A stretch of DNA of 41,189 nucleotides from a virus: positions 1-41,189 of the IMG/VR virus record IMGVR_UViG_3300042934_001309; one strand, 5' to 3'. Positions within the stretch are counted from its first letter, which is position 1. Every line of letters starts with the position of its first letter. This document shows positions 7,013 to 15,477 of the stretch, one piece after another. The position numbers were made by a program, and so were the translations under genes. Under the pieces are notes generated by a model, which ran no database searches, was not told the DNA's origin, and saw nothing but the letters and a program-made list of their open reading frames with translations.

Positions 7013-8863
7013 TCAGAAGATCTCCATTGAGCCCTTGGGCTTTTCCTGTCCGTCGAGCGGCTCGTTGATCATGATGTGCATCAGCGCCCATGCGAGGTCG
7101 GCATGCCCCACCTCTTCGCTGCGGCTGGCCTTGAAGGTGACGGAGCGGCCGGACGTGGTCAGCGCTTTCTTGATCGACAGGAACGCCGAGGCGAGGTCCA
7201 TCCAACCGCCATCGAACTCGATCCGCCGGCGCTGGAAGCTGTGCTGCGCCTTCATCACCATCGATGTCTTCGCTTCGAGCGAATAGTCGATCTTGGTCAG
7301 GCCGCGGACCTTGCCGATCAGCAGCTGGTGCACGGCCGCGCCGACGCCGTTCGCATCGATCCCGAAATAGGTGCAATGGTAACGGGCCAGCCGCGCGATG
7401 ATGAATTCGGCCTGCTCCTGAAAATCGCCGCGCAGCTGGTGCTTCTCCAGCAACCGGAATTTGCCGCTCGGCCCGTCGGGCGGCAGCGCGATCACCAGCG
7501 CGGCATTGTCGCCATCGACGCTGCCTTGCGGGTCATAGCCCGCCCACACCGCCCGGTCGCCGACCGGCTTGGCGGCGAGCACGTTGAACCATGGCCAGTC
7601 GACCTGCGTGTCGACGGTGCAGGCGAGGATGTCGTTGAACTTGAACGCCGACAGGCTGTCGTCGACGAAATGGCACATCAGCAGGTTGGCGAACTCGTCA
7701 GCCGCATATTCGACGCGCAGCTCGTCGATGTTGAACAGGTCGCAACCGCGCGCCGCGGCATCCTCGATCGTCACGATCTGGCGCCACACGCCATCCTCGC
7801 ACTGCCGCCCGCCCTGCAGGCTGGCATGCGTCACGTCGATCGTGATCCGGTCGGCCTTCTTCAGCCGGCGATTACGGCGCTCGCCCGTCCAATAGGGGTG
7901 CGCCTGGTGCGCGACGGACGACGGCGTCGAGAAATAGGTCCGGCGCCAGCGCTTGTGCATCGCCATGGCGCTGGCGACCTTGTTCAGCTCCTCGAACCCA
8001 TAGGTCCAGAAGAACTCGTCGAAATAGAAATTGCCGTGATAGCCCTGCGCGGTGCGGGCGTTGGTGCCCAGAAAGATCAGCTCGGCCGCAGGCTCGCCTT
8101 CCGGGATCGTGTCCGCCGTCAGCACGATCGGGTCGCCCTGCAGCTTCACGCCGACGCGCGCGGCGAACTGGACGATGTAATTGCGGAAAATGTGCGCCTG
8201 GTTCTTCGACGCCGACAGGAAGATCTGGTTGCCACCACCCCGCAGCGCGTCGAGCAGCGCCTCGCGGGCGAAATACCATGTCGCGCCGATCTGGCGCGAC
8301 TTCAGGATCATGCGGGTGCGCTCGCCCTTCGCGGCCCACCAGTCTTCCTGATAGCCGAACAGCTCGGCCTCGAAGATCTCCTCGAGCTGCTCGACCTGCT
8401 CGGCGGTGAAATGGTTCTTCTGCGCGTGCTTCTTCTCGCCGGCGTTGCGGTTGGCGACCTTGTCGTTCAGGTGACCCTCGTGCCCGCCCGGCGCCTCGTA
8501 CCGGCGGATCCTCGCGGTCGCGACGACACCGCGCAGCAGCGCGTCCAGCTCCTTGAACTCGGCGCCGCTCTTCTTGTCTTTCCAGATCAGGGTGTTGAGC
8601 CGGCCCTCTAGCGAATCTTCGATCTTGTCGAGGCACGAGGCGTCATCCCAGCGCCCTCGCTGCTTCCAGCTTTCCACGGTCGCGCGGGCATAGGCCTTGC
8701 CGGTCTCATCATTGGCATAGCCGAGCAGCCCCAGCTCGTCGGCGATCTGCGTCACGCCCCAGCCGCGCCAGTACAGGCTGCGCGCCATGCGCTGCGCCGT
8801 CACCGGATTCGGAAACGTCGCGTGCGGCAATGGCATGCCGGTATCGGCGGGAAGCTTGGTCAT
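7013..8863 (-). CDS. P: Terminase large subunit, ATPase and nuclease (P2 gpP)
   Basis: The 616-residue motor cuts and packages phage DNA. An N-terminal helix-turn-helix segment (residues about 20-50, WRGWGVTQIADELG) precedes the ATPase with a Walker A-like KSRQIGATW (about 188-196) and Walker B FYFDEFFW (about 279-286). The nuclease carries acidic residues D444 (GYDPQGS), D503 (GIDANG) and D589 (HADLAWA). The ATG at 8863 has no clear ribosome-binding site; an ATG at 8836 is the alternative. The start lies 59 bp from the centre of the palindrome at 8910-8934, which is relevant to possible leaderless expression. The gene is divergent from O. Confidence 0.95.
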   Translation of the reverse strand: MTKLPADTGMPLPHATFPNPVTAQRMARSLYWRGWGVTQIADELGLLGYANDETGKAYARATVESWKQRGRWDDASCLDKIEDSLEGRLNTLIWKDKKSGAEFKELDALLRGVVATARIRRYEAPGGHEGHLNDKVANRNAGEKKHAQKNHFTAEQVEQLEEIFEAELFGYQEDWWAAKGERTRMILKSRQIGATWYFAREALLDALRGGGNQIFLSASKNQAHIFRNYIVQFAARVGVKLQGDPIVLTADTIPEGEPAAELIFLGTNARTAQGYHGNFYFDEFFWTYGFEELNKVASAMAMHKRWRRTYFSTPSSVAHQAHPYWTGERRNRRLKKADRITIDVTHASLQGGRQCEDGVWRQIVTIEDAAARGCDLFNIDELRVEYAADEFANLLMCHFVDDSLSAFKFNDILACTVDTQVDWPWFNVLAAKPVGDRAVWAGYDPQGSVDGDNAALVIALPPDGPSGKFRLLEKHQLRGDFQEQAEFIIARLARYHCTYFGIDANGVGAAVHQLLIGKVRGLTKIDYSLEAKTSMVMKAQHSFQRRRIEFDGGWMDLASAFLSIKKALTTSGRSVTFKASRSEEVGHADLAWALMHIMINEPLDGQEKPKGSMEIF

Positions 8864-9031
8864 GGCAGCGAGACCTAGCCATGCCGCTCGCCGGCCCGCC
8901 CCCTCGCGATCGTGTAGAAAGCCTTTCTACACGAGCCGCGCCTTGAGAAGATGCCCGGCTTCGGTCCCTGTTCGTGGCTCCAGAGCGGCATCGCGCCGCG
9001 TGCCGATTATCGAACCGAGGACCGCAGCGCC
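8864..9031. promoter_or_regulatory. Divergent late promoter region between P and O
   Basis: This 168-bp gap separates the leftward P-Q operon from the rightward O operon. Its centre is the 25-bp palindrome at 8910-8934. One operator could serve both directions. By the P2 rule, with the dyad centred about 55 bp ahead of the start of transcription, starts would fall near 8867 leftward and 8977 rightward. No recognisable sigma-70 -35 box is present on either side, as expected of an activator-dependent promoter. Confidence 0.65.
8910..8934. promoter_or_regulatory. Late-operon palindrome, copy 1 (candidate Ogr operator)
   Basis: A perfect 12-bp inverted repeat around a single central base: arm TCGTGTAGAAAG, centre C at 8922. 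Copies 2 and 3 (18641-18665, 23014-23038) match it at 23 and 22 of 25 positions. All three sit immediately ahead of late operons. The half-site TGTAGA/TCTACA resembles the TGT...ACA pattern of P2 Ogr sites, though with shorter internal spacing. The phage's Ogr-type protein is encoded at 35176-35523. Confidence 0.75.
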
Positions 9032-9868
9032 ATGGGCAAGCAGAGCCAGCTATTCCGCGTTTTCGTCGAGGGCGAAACGATCAGCGACGGTCGCAAGATC
9101 ACCGCCGACATGATCGACGATTGCGTCGCCACCTTCGATCCCAAGACCTACACCCCCCGCATCAACATCGAACATATCGCCGGCTACAGCCCGGAGCCGC
9201 CCTTCAACGGCTATGGTGATGTGATCGCGGTCGAGGCGCGCGATGACGAATTCACAATCGCCGGCGAGACCAAGAAGCTGCGCGCGCTCTATGCGCAGGT
9301 CGACGCCAACGACCAGCTGGTGAAGCTCGCCCAGGCCGATCAGAAGCCGTTCCCCTCGGTCGAACTCACCCCCAGCTACGCCGGCAGCGGCAAGGTCGGC
9401 CTGGTCGGCCTCGCCTTCACCGACACGCCCGCCTCGATCGGCACGGAACGCCTGAAGTTCTCCAGCCGCGCACCCGGCACGATCTTCGCCCATGGCGCCG
9501 ACGCTGTCGCGATCGAGTTCGAAGCTGCGCCCGGTGATCCGGCCAAGGTCGAGAGCGCCGTTGCCGGCTTCTTCTCGGCGCTGACCGCCAAGTTCAAGGG
9601 GGGCGAGGCTAACAAGTTGAAGGAAGAGCCGACGCCGAAGGCGGCGAACGACAACTTCGACGTGGCCGCATTCACGACCGAGCTGCAGGTAGCGGTCAGC
9701 GGTTCAATCGCTGCAGCGCTGGCGCCCTACGCCGCCACGCAGACCGCCATGCAGGGCGAGTTCGCGGCCCTGAAGGCGAAGCTGGCGTCGAGCGAAGCAC
9801 CCAGCGGCTTCTCGCGCGCGCCGCATGCCGGCGGTGCGGTCGACGCCCAGTTCGCCACCGACTGCTGA
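9032..9868 (+). CDS. O: Capsid scaffold and maturation protease (P2 gpO)
   Basis: This 278-residue protein helps assemble the procapsid and then cleaves capsid proteins. The start at ATG 9032 is fixed by family register. It places D19 (ISDGR), H48 (NIEHIAG) and S109 (FPSVELTP) at almost the P2 gpO catalytic positions (recalled as D19, H48, S107). An upstream ATG at 8951 in the same frame would add 27 residues unlike the family. The C-terminal third is the helical scaffold part (FAALKAKLASSE). It opens the rightward late operon, about 110 bp from the palindrome at 8910-8934, and a weak GAGGA lies upstream. Confidence 0.93.
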   Translation: MGKQSQLFRVFVEGETISDGRKITADMIDDCVATFDPKTYTPRINIEHIAGYSPEPPFNGYGDVIAVEARDDEFTIAGETKKLRALYAQVDANDQLVKLAQADQKPFPSVELTPSYAGSGKVGLVGLAFTDTPASIGTERLKFSSRAPGTIFAHGADAVAIEFEAAPGDPAKVESAVAGFFSALTAKFKGGEANKLKEEPTPKAANDNFDVAAFTTELQVAVSGSIAAALAPYAATQTAMQGEFAALKAKLASSEAPSGFSRAPHAGGAVDAQFATDC

Positions 9869-9918
9869 TCCCAGACCGCCACCCCCTTTCCGCCTCTCGC
9901 CTACCCGGAGCTTCGCCC

Positions 9919-10974
9919 ATGCAGACCGCCACTCGCCTCCTGTTCAACAGCTACGTCGGCACCCTTGCCCAGCTAAACAACCTCGACCCGTCGCTCACCG
10001 TCATCCCCGGCGAGCTGAAGCAGTTCGCCGTCGCGCCGGTGATTGAACAGCGCCTGCAGGCCAAGCTGCAGCTGACCAGCGACTTCATGAGCCGCATCAA
10101 TGTCGTGCCGGTCGCGGCGCAGCAGGGGGACCGTGTCGGCGTCGGCGTTGGTCGCTCGCTCGCGAGCCGCACCGACACCTCGGGCGGTGACCGTCGCAAT
10201 CCGACCGATCCGACCAAGTCGGACAAGATCGACCAGTATTTCTGCAAGAAGACCAACTACGATTATTCGTGGGGCTACACGCTGCTCGATGCCTGGGCGC
10301 ACCGTCCCGAGTTCCAGCAGCTCGTCCGCGATGCCGTGCTGGTGCAGAAGGCTGAAGACGTCATCACGATCGGCTTCAACGGCACCAGCGCCGCTGCCAC
10401 GACCGACCGCGACGCCAATCCCCTGCTGCAGGACGTCAACTGGGGCTGGCTCTACAAGATGCGCCAGAATGCGCCGTCGCGGGTGATGAGCCACGGCACG
10501 AAGGACACCGCCAAGGTCTACGTGTCCGACACCGGCACCGCCGACTATGTCAATCTCGACGCGCTGGTCTTCGACGCGATCGGCAACCTGATCCATGAGC
10601 GGTATCGCACCGCGACCGATCTGGTCGTGATCGTCGGCTCGGATCTGGTGCAGGAGAAATACTTCAAGATCATCAGCGAGGCCGGCGACAAGGCGACCGA
10701 GCAGGTCGCCCGCGACATCATCATGTCCAGCCGCCAGCTGGGCGGGAAGCCGACCATGCAGGTGCCGTTCTTCCCGCCGAACGCCATCCTCATCACCAGC
10801 CTCAAGAACCTGTCCTATTACTGGCAGATCGGCTCCGCGCGCCGCGCGGTGAAGGACGAGCCGGAATACGACCGGATCGCCAACTATGAGAGCATCAACG
10901 ACGCTTTCATGGTCGAGGATTACGGCAAGGCCTGCCTGATCGAGAACATCCAGCTCGGGCCGAAGGCGGCGTAA
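9919..10974 (+). CDS. N: Major capsid protein (P2 gpN)
   Basis: The 351 residues match P2 gpN (about 357) throughout: RLLFNSYVGTLAQLN at the start, FMSRINVVPVAAQQGDRVGVGVGRSLASRTDT, then the HK97-fold core ending GGKPTMQVPFFPPNAILIT and SIQ-type tail IENIQLGPKAA. It forms the icosahedral shell after cleavage by gpO. The start ATG 9919 has a GGAG 9-12 bases upstream. It lies 50 bp after O and before M in the conserved O-N-M-L order. Confidence 0.95.
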   Translation: MQTATRLLFNSYVGTLAQLNNLDPSLTVIPGELKQFAVAPVIEQRLQAKLQLTSDFMSRINVVPVAAQQGDRVGVGVGRSLASRTDTSGGDRRNPTDPTKSDKIDQYFCKKTNYDYSWGYTLLDAWAHRPEFQQLVRDAVLVQKAEDVITIGFNGTSAAATTDRDANPLLQDVNWGWLYKMRQNAPSRVMSHGTKDTAKVYVSDTGTADYVNLDALVFDAIGNLIHERYRTATDLVVIVGSDLVQEKYFKIISEAGDKATEQVARDIIMSSRQLGGKPTMQVPFFPPNAILITSLKNLSYYWQIGSARRAVKDEPEYDRIANYESINDAFMVEDYGKACLIENIQLGPKAA

Positions 10975-11024
10975 CCGCCTCCGCGCCCCACCAGCTGCCC
11001 GCCCTCTCGCTTTCGGATACGATC

Positions 11025-11912
11025 ATGAGCCCTGCTCGCCTTCATCGGGAACGCCTCGCCGCTGCTGCGGCTGTGCTTGGCCCGTCCTCGGTCGTTTCAA
11101 CCGTAGAGGGCGGGCAACCACCCATGCCCGCCATGACGCCGGCGCTGGAACACCGCCTCACCACGGCGCTCGCCGCCAGCGTGGGACAGTGCGATGCCGA
11201 CGTGCAGCTCGCGATCGGTGTCGACCCGGCCGTTGCTCAGATCATGCTGCGCCTGACCCATGACCTGCGCCGGCTGAAAGAGATCGCCTCGATCGAGGCG
11301 AAGATCGAGGCCAAGCGCGGCATGCTGCCCGAATATCGGGACTGGTGCGATCTGCGCCTCGCTGCCGGCGCGGCAGCCGAGGGCAACGAACTGCCGTCGA
11401 CCGGCGCTGACGACGTGCTGCCGACCATGATGATCTGGTCGATCGACACCGCTGACTGGGCGCGCGCGCTTGAACTGGCCGCGCATGTCCTGCGCTTCAA
11501 TGAGCCGCTGCCGACGCGCTACCAGCGCGGCGCTGCGGCGCTGATCGTGGAAGAGATCGCCAGCGCCGCCATCAAGGCACAGACGCGCGACGAAGCTTTC
11601 CCGCTAGACGTCCTCGAACAGGTCGACGCGCTCACCGTGCGTGTCGACATGCACGACGAGATCCGCGCCAAGCTGATGAAGGCGATCGGCGTTGAGCTGG
11701 CCCGCGCAGCCGGAGAACTCGAACACGGAACCCCGGAACATCTCGCCGCGGTCGGCAAGGCCCTCGTGCCGCTTCGCCGGGCGCAGGATCTGCACGATCG
11801 CGTCGGCACCAAGGGCACGATCAAGCAGCTCCAGAAGGTGCTGGCCAACGCTGCCAAGGAACAAGCCGCGCTCGCGGCACAGGAACAGGCCGGCACCGCG
11901 CCGGCCGCATAG
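11025..11912 (+). CDS. M: Terminase small subunit / endonuclease (P2 gpM)
   Basis: The 295-residue protein binds the cos/pac site and presents DNA to gpP. Recognisable gpM pattern: SPARLHRERLAAAAAV at the N-terminus, DLRRLKEIASIEAKIEAKRGMLPEYRDWC (about 85-115), the TMMIWSIDTADWARALELAAHVLRF segment, and a C-terminal LRRAQDLHDRVGTKGTIKQLQK followed by an alanine/glutamine-rich tail. It is longer than P2 gpM (about 247 residues) because of an N-terminal insertion around residues 25-60. It lies between N and the small membrane-protein gene in the late operon. Confidence 0.9.
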   Translation: MSPARLHRERLAAAAAVLGPSSVVSTVEGGQPPMPAMTPALEHRLTTALAASVGQCDADVQLAIGVDPAVAQIMLRLTHDLRRLKEIASIEAKIEAKRGMLPEYRDWCDLRLAAGAAAEGNELPSTGADDVLPTMMIWSIDTADWARALELAAHVLRFNEPLPTRYQRGAAALIVEEIASAAIKAQTRDEAFPLDVLEQVDALTVRVDMHDEIRAKLMKAIGVELARAAGELEHGTPEHLAAVGKALVPLRRAQDLHDRVGTKGTIKQLQKVLANAAKEQAALAAQEQAGTAPAA

Positions 11913-12029
11913 CTCGCCCCCCGGCGCTCGGGGGCAGATCGCGCGAGACGGGAGGGCCTTCGGGCTGAGGGCCGTCGATCGACCCGATCTCCACCCCCGT
12001 TTGCCAGTGGGCGGAACAGGATCGAAAAC

Positions 12030-12272
12030 ATGCCGCAGCTCGCGCAACATATGCTTGCCACCATGCTGGTCGCGCTCGGCGGCTGGTTCACCTTCGCCGG
12101 CGCGATCGCCGCGGCGGTGCCCGAGGCGCTCGCGCTGTCCGACGTCCTCGCCGGCTATCGCATCGGGCCGATCGCCGCCCGCCACACCCGTCTGCTTGCC
12201 TTGCTGCTTGCGCTGCTCGGGATCCTGCTGTTCGTCACTGGCGCGCTGGTCGCGGTTCGCAGCTTCCCATGA
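12030..12272 (+). CDS. Small two-helix membrane protein, 80 aa
   Basis: Two strongly hydrophobic helices (about residues 7-32 and 55-75) flank a short polar loop; the N-terminus is MPQLAQHMLATMLVALGGW. It has no equivalent between M and L in P2. Its stop overlaps the ATG of L (ATGA), so it is translated with the late operon. It could be a second holin-type or anti-holin protein, or a small moron. A holin candidate is already present at 12973, so the role is left open. Confidence 0.65.
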   Translation: MPQLAQHMLATMLVALGGWFTFAGAIAAAVPEALALSDVLAGYRIGPIAARHTRLLALLLALLGILLFVTGALVAVRSFP

Positions 12273-12754
12273 CCGGTTTCCCGCTCCCGATCGTCGACAA
12301 TGGCGCCGATGACGTACCCGCCGTCGAGGCGCCGATCGTCAACGACGGCTTCTTCCCCGACGTCGATCCTGCGCTGTTCGCGCGCGAGATGCGCGTGCGC
12401 GAAGCCGTGACGCCCGAACGGCGCCGTCGCGCGCTGATCGACGCGATCATTACGGTCGGCAATCAGCTCGCCGCATGGCGCGATCGGCAGCTGCTCGCGA
12501 CCAGCGCAACGCTCGCCGACGTGCCCAGCCCCGCGGTCGACGGGGAAAGCCGCCTCGTCCAGCTCTACCACACCGCCGTCTTCAGCGAGGCCAAGGCGAA
12601 GCTCGTCGAGCGCTATCGCGACGCCGACATCACCCGCGCCGGCAAGGATCAGGTCGAGGATCTCGATCCGTCGATCGGCGAGCTGCGGCGCGATTCGGTC
12701 TACGCCGTGCGCGACATCCTCGGCGTCGGTCGCGTGGCGGTCGAGCTGATCTGA
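12269..12754 (+). CDS. L: Head completion/stabilisation protein (P2 gpL)
   Basis: The 161-residue protein matches the gpL pattern, with FFPDVDPALFAREMRVREAVTPERRRRALIDAI in the first half and TAVFSEAKAKLVERYRDADITRAGK, then LRRDSVYAVRDILG at the end. gpL caps the portal after DNA packaging. The ATG overlaps the stop of the preceding membrane-protein gene, and its own TGA overlaps the ATG of X by one base, so the genes are tightly coupled. Confidence 0.88.
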   Translation: MTGFPLPIVDNGADDVPAVEAPIVNDGFFPDVDPALFAREMRVREAVTPERRRRALIDAIITVGNQLAAWRDRQLLATSATLADVPSPAVDGESRLVQLYHTAVFSEAKAKLVERYRDADITRAGKDQVEDLDPSIGELRRDSVYAVRDILGVGRVAVELI

Positions 12755-12969
12755 TGGCCGACACCCTCACCGCGCGACAGGGCGACACGCTCGACGGGCT
12801 GATCTGGCGCGAGCGTGGCCTCGGGATCGAGGACTGCCCCGCCGTCCTCGCCGCCAATCCCGGTCTCGCGTCGCTCGGCCCCACCCTCCCGGCCGGCACC
12901 GCCGTCACCATTCCCGCGATCTCCGCGCCGGCGCTCCCGGTTCGCGACATCGTCCAGCTCTGGAGCTGA
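12754..12969 (+). CDS. X: Tail protein X, LysM-like (P2 gpX)
   Basis: The 71 residues run ARQGDTLDGLIWRERG ... VLAANPGLASLGPTLPAGTAVTIP ... VRDIVQLWS, the LysM-like fold of P2 gpX (67 residues), including the ending around V-LW. gpX is a small baseplate/tail component. The ATG at 12754 overlaps the last base of the L stop codon. It is followed after 3 bp by the holin gene. Confidence 0.9.
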   Translation: MADTLTARQGDTLDGLIWRERGLGIEDCPAVLAANPGLASLGPTLPAGTAVTIPAISAPALPVRDIVQLWS

Positions 12970-12972
12970 CGC

Positions 12973-13326
12973 ATGGACAAACACCTTCATGAGATCACCG
13001 ACGCGGTCCTGTCGTTCCTGATCAGCCTGGTGCCCTCCGCGCTCGGCGCGACGGTCAGCATGCTGGTCGATGACGGGATCACCTGGGGCAAGATGTTCGC
13101 CCGCCTCTGGGTCGGCATCGTCGTCAGCTATTTCGTGAAGGGCGCGCTGGTCGCCCTCCTGTCGCTGCACCCCTTCGTGGTCGACGCGATCAGCTTCCTC
13201 ACCGGCATGGTCGCCTACAAATCCGCGCCCGGCTTCATCGCCGGCTGCTCGGCCGCGATCGGCGAGGCGCCCGGCCTGATCCGCGATCGCCTGCTCGCCT
13301 TCCTGCCTTCCAAGGAGAAGAAGTGA
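12973..13326 (+). CDS. Putative holin
   Basis: This 117-residue membrane protein has hydrophobic helices at about 10-30, 45-65 and 70-88 and a charged basic C-terminus (PSKEKK). It occupies the P2 gene Y (holin) position between X and the endolysin, and its stop overlaps the endolysin start (TGATG). Holins accumulate in the cytoplasmic membrane and set the time of lysis. With a signal-anchor endolysin next door, it may be a pinholin that only collapses the membrane potential. The call rests on position and topology; holins share little sequence. Confidence 0.75.
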   Translation: MDKHLHEITDAVLSFLISLVPSALGATVSMLVDDGITWGKMFARLWVGIVVSYFVKGALVALLSLHPFVVDAISFLTGMVAYKSAPGFIAGCSAAIGEAPGLIRDRLLAFLPSKEKK

Positions 13327-13817
13327 TGCCCGCCAGGAGCCGAAAGTCGCTCGCCGGTGTCGTCGGCCTCGCCTGCGCCCTGCTGCTCGCGCCGTTCGTG
13401 TCGGGCTGGGAAAGCGGCGGTAAGCCGCGCCTCGATGCCTATCAGGACATCGTCGGTGTCTGGACGATCTGCGATGGTGAGACCGAGGGCGTGAAGCCCG
13501 GCATGCGCGAGACGCTCGCCGGCTGCGCCGCCCGCAACGAGGCCGCCCTGATCCGTCACGCCGAGCCTGTCCTCGCCTGCACGCCAACCTTGCGCGGCCA
13601 CCCGCACCAGCTCGCCGCGGCCGTGTCGCTCGCCTACAACATCGGCACCGGCGCTTACTGCCGCTCGACCGTCGATCGACGCTTCGATGCCGGCCGGTGG
13701 CGTGCCGCCTGCGATGCCTTCCTGATGTGGAACAGGGCAAGCGGAAAGGTCGTGAACGGGCTCGTGCGTCGCCGCCAGGCGGAACGCGATCTTTGCCTGA
13801 AGGATCTGCCGCGATGA
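13326..13817 (+). CDS. Endolysin, GH24 lysozyme with signal-anchor N-terminus
   Basis: The 163-residue T4/P21-type lysozyme cuts the peptidoglycan glycan strand. The catalytic triad is E29 (WESGG), D41 (YQDIVG) and T47 (VWTIC). Residues about 9-27 form an uncleaved-looking, weakly hydrophobic signal-anchor segment rich in A, G and L, ending right at the catalytic Glu, as in SAR endolysins such as P21 R. Such enzymes are exported by Sec and stay inactive until released from the membrane. The start is ATG 13326; a GTG directly before it would add one residue. It overlaps the holin stop and the spanin start. Confidence 0.9.
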   Translation: MPARSRKSLAGVVGLACALLLAPFVSGWESGGKPRLDAYQDIVGVWTICDGETEGVKPGMRETLAGCAARNEAALIRHAEPVLACTPTLRGHPHQLAAAVSLAYNIGTGAYCRSTVDRRFDAGRWRAACDAFLMWNRASGKVVNGLVRRRQAERDLCLKDLPR

Positions 13818-14281
13818 TCCGCTCCGTATTCGCATGGGTGCGCGCGGAGGCGACCTTCCTCGTCCTGCTCGCCGTGGCCGCTGCCGGCGCATACCTCTAC
13901 GTCGAGGTGCAGCGGATCCGCGCCGATCGCGACGATCTGCTGCACACGGCCGAGAAGATCTGCGCCCGCGCCGGCGCGGATTGGGCAGCCACGAAGGAGG
14001 CGAAGCGCGGCGTCCTGTGCGCCCGCCGCGCGGCCGAGCTGGCGACGTTCAAGAGCACCGCCGATCAGGAAACCGCCCGCCTGCTCGCCGCGGCAATGGA
14101 GGACGCCAATGCCCGCGCCGCCCGCGACCTGCGGAGCGCCAGCACCTCCGCCGCGCGCATGCGCGACGCCCTTAGCCGAATGGAGAACGCCGATGCGCAA
14201 GCCGAGCGCCGCAACCTTGTCGATCGTGAGTGGACTGCTGCTGTCAACGGTGTTGCCGGGCTGCGCCCACCGGGCCGCTGA
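13814..14281 (+). CDS. Rz-like inner-membrane spanin
   Basis: The 155-residue protein has one N-terminal membrane helix (about 13-32, ATFLVLLAVAAAGAYLYVEV) followed by a periplasmic coiled coil rich in A, R, E and D with two cysteines (CARAG, VLCAR). This is the architecture of i-spanins that join the inner membrane to an outer-membrane lipoprotein and fuse the two at lysis. The start overlaps the endolysin stop (ATGA). The 3' 89 bp overlap the next gene in another frame, the typical Rz/Rz1 nesting. Confidence 0.85.
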   Translation: MIRSVFAWVRAEATFLVLLAVAAAGAYLYVEVQRIRADRDDLLHTAEKICARAGADWAATKEAKRGVLCARRAAELATFKSTADQETARLLAAAMEDANARAARDLRSASTSAARMRDALSRMENADAQAERRNLVDREWTAAVNGVAGLRPPGR

Positions 14282-14525
14282 TCTCCCGTCGGCGCCTGCG
14301 CCGATCGCGATCAAGGTCGAACCCCCTCGCCCGCCGGCCGAGCTGCTCGCCTGCGCCGAACGCCCAGCCGGTCTGCCCGAGGATCCCGATCTGATCGCGC
14401 AGATCCCCACTCGGTTGCGCGCCGGCATCATCCGCCTGGCGCAGGCATTCGGTGCCAATGCCGATCGGCAAGATCGCCTGATCGATTGGGCGGCTCCCGG
14501 CACCTGCCGGAAGGTGGCGCCGTGA
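14193..14525 (+). CDS. Rz1-like outer-membrane spanin lipoprotein
   Basis: The start is ATG 14193, with GGAG about 8 bases upstream. The N-terminal signal peptide ends in a lipobox, STVLPGC, with the lipidated cysteine at residue 24. It is followed by a proline-rich stretch (SAPAPIAIKVEPPRPPAEL). It is 110 residues, longer than Rz1 of lambda. Its 5' end lies inside the Rz-like gene in a different frame, and its stop overlaps the GTG of R. Partner of the preceding spanin. Confidence 0.85.
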   Translation: MRKPSAATLSIVSGLLLSTVLPGCAHRAADLPSAPAPIAIKVEPPRPPAELLACAERPAGLPEDPDLIAQIPTRLRAGIIRLAQAFGANADRQDRLIDWAAPGTCRKVAP

Positions 14526-15007
14526 AGAAGGCCGATAGCCTGAAGGCGCTGCTGCTCGCCTCGGTGCCGGCGCTGAAGGCTGATCCGGCAAAGCTCGCGT
14601 TGTTCGTCGACAAGGGCAAGGTATCGTCCGTGCGCAGCAACACGCTCGCCTTTCAGCTCAGCTATACGGCGACCATCTGGATCGAGGCTTATGGCGGCGA
14701 TCTCGACGGCCTGTTCGTGCCGATCCTCGCGTGGATCGCGCAGAATCAGCCCGAGCTGATCGACCGACCCGATGGCGAACCCTTCACCTTCGAGTCCGAA
14801 CTCCTCGATAGCGACACGGCGGATATCTCAATCGAGATCGAGCTGACCGAGCGCGTGCTGATCGAACGCCGCGACGACGGCAAGCTGCGCACGCGCCACC
14901 TCGACGATGCGGCGATTGCCGACGTTTTCGCTGGCGCCGAGCAAACGCGCCTTTGGCGAGCGGTGCTCGATGATCAGGTCGCCAACCACAACCCGATGCC
15001 AGCATGA
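14522..15007 (+). CDS. R: Tail completion protein R (P2 gpR)
   Basis: The 161 residues starting at GTG 14522 (VKKADSLKALLLASVPAL) match P2 gpR (155): LFVDKGKVSSV, FQLSYTATIWIEAYGGDLDGLFVPILAWI, and the signature DTADISIEIELTERVLI. gpR joins the tail terminus to the head. Start and stop overlap the neighbouring genes (GTGA and ATGA), keeping the late operon contiguous. Confidence 0.92.
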   Translation: MKKADSLKALLLASVPALKADPAKLALFVDKGKVSSVRSNTLAFQLSYTATIWIEAYGGDLDGLFVPILAWIAQNQPELIDRPDGEPFTFESELLDSDTADISIEIELTERVLIERRDDGKLRTRHLDDAAIADVFAGAEQTRLWRAVLDDQVANHNPMPA

Positions 15008-15462
15008 ACGATCTGACGCAGATCAACGATCTGGCCGGCGCGCTGCTCGCTCGGTTCGCGCCAGCTTCACGCCGTAACCTGCTCGGCCGTATTGCTCGCG
15101 ATATCCGCAAGAGCCAGGCGGACCGGATTGGTCGCCAGCTGCAACCCGACGGCACCCGGTTCGAACCTCGCAAAGCGGCCGCGACCTCCAGTAAGCGCCG
15201 AAAGGGGAAGCTCCGCCAGAAGATGATGTTCCGCAAGCTGCGGCTCGCCAAGTTCCTGAAGGCCGGCGCGACGCCGAATGAGGCGTGGATCGGATTTGCC
15301 GGCCGCGCTGCCTCAATCGCCTCTGTTCACCAGCATGGCCTGACTGACCGCCCTGTCCGCGGCGCCAAAAAGGTCCGTTACGCCCAGCGCGTGCTGCTCG
15401 GCCTTACGGATGGCGAGCAGGATCGCGCGCTGGATTTGCTGCTAGACGAAATCTCTCCCTAA
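15004..15462 (+). CDS. S: Tail completion protein S (P2 gpS)
   Basis: The 152 residues match P2 gpS (150): NDLAGALLARFAPASRRNLLGRIARDIRKSQADRI at the start, a very basic middle, and AWIGFAGRAASIASVHQHG..., ARVLLGLTD-type ending. It acts with R in finishing the tail. It is the last gene of the first rightward late operon; 11 bp beyond its stop is a short hairpin (AGCGG/CCGCT at 15473-15487). Confidence 0.92.
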   Translation: MNDLTQINDLAGALLARFAPASRRNLLGRIARDIRKSQADRIGRQLQPDGTRFEPRKAAATSSKRRKGKLRQKMMFRKLRLAKFLKAGATPNEAWIGFAGRAASIASVHQHGLTDRPVRGAKKVRYAQRVLLGLTDGEQDRALDLLLDEISP

Positions 15463-15477
15463 CTGCCGTCAGAGCGG

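Noticed and set aside
7076-8611. 511-codon plus-strand frame opposite the terminase gene
   Set aside because: It is antisense to a clear large terminase with ATPase and nuclease motifs; the frame is a GC-rich shadow.
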